From positions 1 to 7,133 of the forward strand of contig CAYRXS010000321.1 in assembly GCA_964428225.1 (NCBI GenBank): a DNA stretch of 7,133 nucleotides. The letters run 5' to 3'. The notes beneath the pieces were generated by a model. It saw only the letters and a program-made list of their open reading frames with translations. It made no database searches and was not told where the DNA came from. Positions 4,558 through 7,133 of this stretch are shown in pieces; positions within the stretch are counted from its first letter, which is position 1, and the number at the start of each line of letters is the position of its first letter. A program made the position numbers and the translations under genes. The DNA comes from JBFMCU01 sp964428225. Lineage in GTDB: Bacteria > Planctomycetota > UBA1135 > GCA-002686595.

Positions 4558-6780
4558 ATGAAGCACTCGCCTCTCTCTCTCGCCTGGATCGCGATCCTCT
4601 CGGTCGCTCACCTCGCCTCGCCGGACCCGTCCGCATGCCCCTCGCACGAGAGCTCGCGGAATGCCGGGCCCCGGGCGTTCCCGGACGAGCGGTACGCCGT
4701 CCTTCCCGACGGGGACGAGGGGGCCTGGCGAGCCGGGAATCCCGGGCAGGGCTTCGAGGCCGGCTTCTCGGCCGAGGGCATGCGCGTCGTGGGCTCCGGA
4801 CCCGACGGTGATCCTTGGGGCCTGGGCCTCCGCCTCGTGGCGTGGGGCCGGGAGGAGCTCGTGCGGCCGCGAGCCGAGGGCGTGGTCCAGACCGACGGGC
4901 ACCGGATCGAGATCCGACGCGGGCCCCTCACCGAGTGGTACGTGAACGACGAGCGGGGGATCGAGCAGGGCTTCACGATCGAGGAGCCGTATCCCGCCTC
5001 CGGGGGGCCGGCTCGCGATCCGCTTCGCCTCGTCCTCGCGGCGGACGAGGCTCGCGCGATCGACATCCTGCCCGGCGGACGGACCGCCGTCTTCCGCGTC
5101 GCGGGCAGCGAGATCGCCGTCTTCTACTCCGGCCTCCGGGCGTGGGACTCTCGTGATCGAGAGCTGCCCGCGCGCCTCGCGGTGGAGGGGACCCGGCTCT
5201 CGATCCTCGTGGAGGAGGCCGAGGCCTCGTACCCCATCACGATCGATCCCTGGGTGTGGACCCAGCAGGCCAAGCTCCTGGCGGACGATGGCGCGGCCGG
5301 CGACTACTTCGGCGGGTCGGTGGCCGTGGACGGGGACACGCTCCTCGTCGGCGCGATGTTGGACGAGCACCTGGGCGTCGACTCGGGCTCGGCCTACGTC
5401 TTCACTCGGTCGGGGAGGGGCTGGGTCCAGCAGGTCAAGCTCCTCGCCCTGGACCGGAGCGCGGGGGACGAGTTCGGGTGCCGCGTCGCACTCGACGGAG
5501 ACACGGCCCTCGTCGGCGCGCGAGCCGACGACACCTCGCGAGGAGCCGCCTACGTCTTCGTGCGATCGGGGACGACCTGGACCGAACAGGCCAAGCTCGC
5601 CGCCCCCAACGGGATCGCCCACGACAAGTTCGGCTGGAGCGTCTCCCTCGACGGCGACCAGGCGCTCATCGGGGCCTTCACCGACGACGATCTGGGTCCC
5701 GAGTCCGGAACGGCGTTCGTGTTCACTCGATCCGGAGCAGTCTGGAGCCTGCAGGCGAAGCTCACCGCGAGCGACGGGGCGGCGGACGATCACTTCGGGT
5801 ACAGCACGGCGATCCAGGGGGACACGGCGGTCGTGGGAGCCAGCATGAGCTCGGCACCCGCGTGGTTTTCGGGGGCGGCCTACGTGTTCGTGATGTCGGG
5901 CACGAGCTGGATCCAGCAGGCGAAGCTGACGGCCTCCGACGGTGATGTCAACGACATGCTGGGCTACTCGGTCTCGATCGACGGAGAGACGGCGCTCGTG
6001 GGCGCGAGCCGGGACTCGGAGGCGGCCTACAACGCGGGCGCGGCGTACGTGTTCGTGCGATCGGGAACGACCTGGAGCCAGCAGGCCAAGCTCATGGCCT
6101 CCGACGCGACTCATCAGGACATGTTCGGCTTCGGAGTGTTCACCTCGGGGGACATGGCCCTCGTCGGATCCCCCCAGGACGACGACCTGGCCAGCGACGC
6201 CGGGGCGATCTATGCGTTCTTCAGGACGGGGACGACCTGGACGCAGCGGTCCAAGATCACCGCGTCCGACGGGGAGTACGAGGACAACTTCGGGCGCTGC
6301 ATCGACTTCGACGGCGACGTGGCCGTCGTCAGCGCCGACTTCGACGACGATCTCGGCGGGGAATCGGGCGCGGCCTACGTGTTCCGGTACGAGGGGGCCG
6401 TCGCGCATGCCGAGCATCGAAACGCGGGCACGAATCCATCCAGCTACGACGTCGCCTCGCTGCCCGTCCTCGGCGCCACCTACACCGGCACCGTGGACCT
6501 GGCGGGAACCACCGGCCACGCCTTCGCCGTGCTCGTCGGCTACTCGTCGCCGATGACCTTCCCCCTGGCGGGCGGGCAGACCCTCCTCGTGAACATCGCC
6601 GATCCGAACGGCGAGCTGCTCGCGCAGCCGCCGCTGGCCGGCCCGGTCGCGACCTACGACATTCCCGTCCCCGTGGACGCGGCCCTCGCGGGCTTCGAGG
6701 CCTTCACCCAGGCCCTGCACTTCGGCGGCGTCCAGCCCATCGCCCTGTCGAACGCACAGGATTTGTTCCTGGGGAGCTGA
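4558..6780 (+). CDS. Secreted FG-GAP repeat protein, predicted seven-bladed beta-propeller
   Basis: The 740-residue product starts M-K-H with a hydrophobic stretch at about 6-20, a Sec-type signal peptide whose cleavage site is unclear (Ala/Ser/Pro-rich, around residues 20-27). Residues about 40-231 form a beta-rich head whose end, Y-S-G-L-R-A-W-D ... E-L-P-A-R-L ... Y-P-I-T-I-D-P, recurs in front of FG-GAP and similar repeats in other bacteria. Then come seven repeats, with the conserved Trp at residues 234, 289, 341, 396, 451, 506 and 561. Each has the form W-x-x-Q-A-K-L, acidic loop, D-x-F-G, V-x-x-D-G-D-x-A-L-V-G-A, loop, G-A-A-Y-V-F. Acidic D-D-D-L-type loops in blades 3, 6 and 7 could bind calcium. 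Residues about 614-740 are a separate tail ending N-A-Q-D-L-F-L-G-S. FG-GAP propellers are usually extracellular binding or adhesion modules; no catalytic residues are evident. The ligand is unknown. Start chosen on the signal peptide and AGGAG site. Confidence 0.95.
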   Translation: MKHSPLSLAWIAILSVAHLASPDPSACPSHESSRNAGPRAFPDERYAVLPDGDEGAWRAGNPGQGFEAGFSAEGMRVVGSGPDGDPWGLGLRLVAWGREELVRPRAEGVVQTDGHRIEIRRGPLTEWYVNDERGIEQGFTIEEPYPASGGPARDPLRLVLAADEARAIDILPGGRTAVFRVAGSEIAVFYSGLRAWDSRDRELPARLAVEGTRLSILVEEAEASYPITIDPWVWTQQAKLLADDGAAGDYFGGSVAVDGDTLLVGAMLDEHLGVDSGSAYVFTRSGRGWVQQVKLLALDRSAGDEFGCRVALDGDTALVGARADDTSRGAAYVFVRSGTTWTEQAKLAAPNGIAHDKFGWSVSLDGDQALIGAFTDDDLGPESGTAFVFTRSGAVWSLQAKLTASDGAADDHFGYSTAIQGDTAVVGASMSSAPAWFSGAAYVFVMSGTSWIQQAKLTASDGDVNDMLGYSVSIDGETALVGASRDSEAAYNAGAAYVFVRSGTTWSQQAKLMASDATHQDMFGFGVFTSGDMALVGSPQDDDLASDAGAIYAFFRTGTTWTQRSKITASDGEYEDNFGRCIDFDGDVAVVSADFDDDLGGESGAAYVFRYEGAVAHAEHRNAGTNPSSYDVASLPVLGATYTGTVDLAGTTGHAFAVLVGYSSPMTFPLAGGQTLLVNIADPNGELLAQPPLAGPVATYDIPVPVDAALAGFEAFTQALHFGGVQPIALSNAQDLFLGS
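5257..6396 (+). repeat. Seven tandem FG-GAP units, about 165 bases each
   Basis: The units begin at the Trp codons at 5257, 5422, 5578, 5743, 5908, 6073 and 6238. Six of them are spaced exactly 165 bases (55 codons); the second is 156 bases because its outer loop is three residues shorter. Similarity is strongest around the blade junction, where 5551-5598 and 6046-6093 are identical at 43 of 48 bases. The count of seven fits a closed propeller. Confidence 0.93.
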
Positions 6781-6846
6781 CTCCATCACGACGGCACATG
6801 GCCGCGTCGGCGGACGAGGAGGGGCTCGCCTCGTGCACGGAGGAGA

Positions 6847-6869
6847 CGGTTCGAATCACCGATTCGCCG
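6847..6869 (+). terminator. Possible hairpin terminator after the FG-GAP gene
   Basis: Arms cgg-tt-cgaatc and gattcg-ccg around the loop acc give nine pairs with a two-base bulge, 66 bases after the TGA at 6778-6780. It lacks a following T-run, as do the other candidate terminators in this window. Confidence 0.35.
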
Positions 6870-6990
6870 GAGCTCGATCAAGCATCCAGGGACACGCTGT
6901 CGCTCGAGGTGAGACCGGCAATCGAACGAATTACGTGTGACCCGAGCCGCGCGGTTTCCTAGTCAGCCACGAACGTCGGAGCTCACCCCC

Positions 6991-7019
6991 TTGATCGAAG
7001 GAGCTTCGACGCGTGTATC
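6991..7019 (+). promoter_or_regulatory. Weak promoter candidate with overlapping palindrome
   Basis: TTGATC at 6991-6996 resembles a -35 box (four of six) and TGTATC at 7014-7019 is a poor -10 box (three of six) with a 17-base spacer. Between them, tcgaag-gag-cttcga (6995-7009) is an exact inverted repeat that could be an operator. The match is weak and the promoter is only a suggestion. Confidence 0.22.
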
Positions 7020-7040
7020 GACTTCCCGATTCTGAAAAGC

Positions 7041-7045
7041 AGGAG
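7041..7045 (+). promoter_or_regulatory. Ribosome binding site of the right-edge gene
   Basis: AGGAG lies 5 bases before the ATG at 7051, supporting that start. Confidence 0.65.
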
Positions 7046-7050
7046 CTGTC

Positions 7051-7133
7051 ATGGTCAGCGTACGTCTGTCGTTCTTCATCATCCTCTTCGCCTTGGCCCC
7101 CCGCGCGCTCGCCCAGTGCGAGATCGACGTGCT
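7051..7133 (+). CDS. N-terminus of an exported protein, possibly a second FG-GAP protein (truncated by window edge)
   Basis: Only 27 complete codons are visible. They encode a textbook Sec signal peptide: Met-Val-Ser-Val-Arg, a hydrophobic core L-S-F-F-I-I-L-F-A-L-A, then A-L-A before Q-C-E-I-D-V. Cleavage after Ala21 would leave Gln22-Cys23 at the mature N-terminus. Because the cysteine is at +2 and the preceding residues do not form a lipobox, a lipoprotein is unlikely. A mature start of Q-C-E-I-D followed by a hydrophobic residue is one I associate with planctomycetal FG-GAP proteins, in which the first blade begins a few residues later; the preceding gene makes this plausible. The sequence ends before any blade can be seen, so the product assignment is a guess while the exported-protein call is firm. 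Confidence 0.85.
   Translation, partial: MVSVRLSFFIILFALAPRALAQCEIDV

Larger units (their letters stand above)
6781..7050. other. Intergenic region with several inverted repeats
   Basis: No convincing gene is present in these 270 bases. A 54-codon frame at 6798-6962 lacks a ribosome site and recognisable composition. Visible structures are arms acgagg/cctcgt at 6814-6834, a hairpin at 6847-6869, a distant 9-bp inverted pair tcgatcaag (6874-6882) / cttgatcga (6990-6998), and a compact palindrome at 6995-7009. The region probably contains the terminator of the FG-GAP gene and the promoter of the next gene. Confidence 0.6.

Noticed and set aside
4486..6789. A 767-codon minus-strand frame opposite the FG-GAP gene
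   Set aside because: The plus strand encodes seven clear FG-GAP repeats with a signal peptide. The opposite frame is an Arg/Gly/Val/His-rich shadow produced by GC-rich codons, and its repeats only mirror the blades.
6798..6962. A 54-residue plus-strand small frame
   Set aside because: It has no ribosome site, signal peptide or known motif, and overlaps hairpin-rich intergenic DNA.
1..7133. CRISPR array, transposon, prophage, tRNA/rRNA or defence island
   Set aside because: No regularly spaced short repeats, transposase, integrase, nuclease or toxin-antitoxin coding, or cloverleaf structure was seen. The only tandem repeats are protein-coding FG-GAP blades.

Overview
The window is GC-rich bacterial chromosomal DNA with densely packed genes and strong G/C bias at third codon positions. 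The best hint of origin is the protein at 4558-6780: a secreted seven-unit FG-GAP propeller with a tail ending in an N-A-x-D-L-x-L-G-S type motif. I associate that architecture with Planctomycetota, particularly marine or metagenomic lineages. The assignment rests on family recollection and no search was run.

Layout: (1) Positions 1-1302, minus strand: the N-terminal 434 residues of a membrane-anchored, probably extracytoplasmic protein with Ig-like/carboxypeptidase-regulatory-like units. It runs off the left edge. (2) Positions 1303-1543: a divergent intergenic region with a perfect 8+1+8 palindrome in the leader of the left gene and a possible -10 box for the right gene. (3) Positions 1544-3187, plus: an acyl-CoA dehydrogenase of the very-long-chain (VLCAD/ACAD9) type. 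(4) Positions 3248-4384, plus: a uroporphyrinogen-decarboxylase-superfamily protein, more like the cobamide methyltransferases than HemE, with an altered metal-site position. (5) Positions 4558-6780, plus: the exported FG-GAP beta-propeller protein. (6) Positions 6781-7050: 270 bases without a convincing gene, carrying several inverted repeats. (7) Positions 7051-7133, plus: the signal peptide and first mature residues of another exported protein, possibly a second FG-GAP protein.

The genes do not form an obvious pathway. The acyl-CoA dehydrogenase and the URO-D-like gene are codirectional, 60 bases apart with a hairpin between them, so co-transcription is possible but unproven. The acyl-CoA dehydrogenase would feed electrons from fatty acyl-CoA to ETF, but no ETF or other beta-oxidation gene is present. 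The URO-D-like protein lacks a visible corrinoid partner. The three flanking genes are all envelope or exported proteins.

I found no CRISPR array, transposon, phage gene, defence system, tRNA or rRNA, and no clearly new multi-gene system. The points most worth a second look are the URO-D-like protein with neither the HemE histidine nor the methyltransferase cysteine at its last active-site position, the modular FG-GAP protein with its own head and tail domains, and the large left-hand minus-strand gene, which is easily missed because it has no stop codon in the window.
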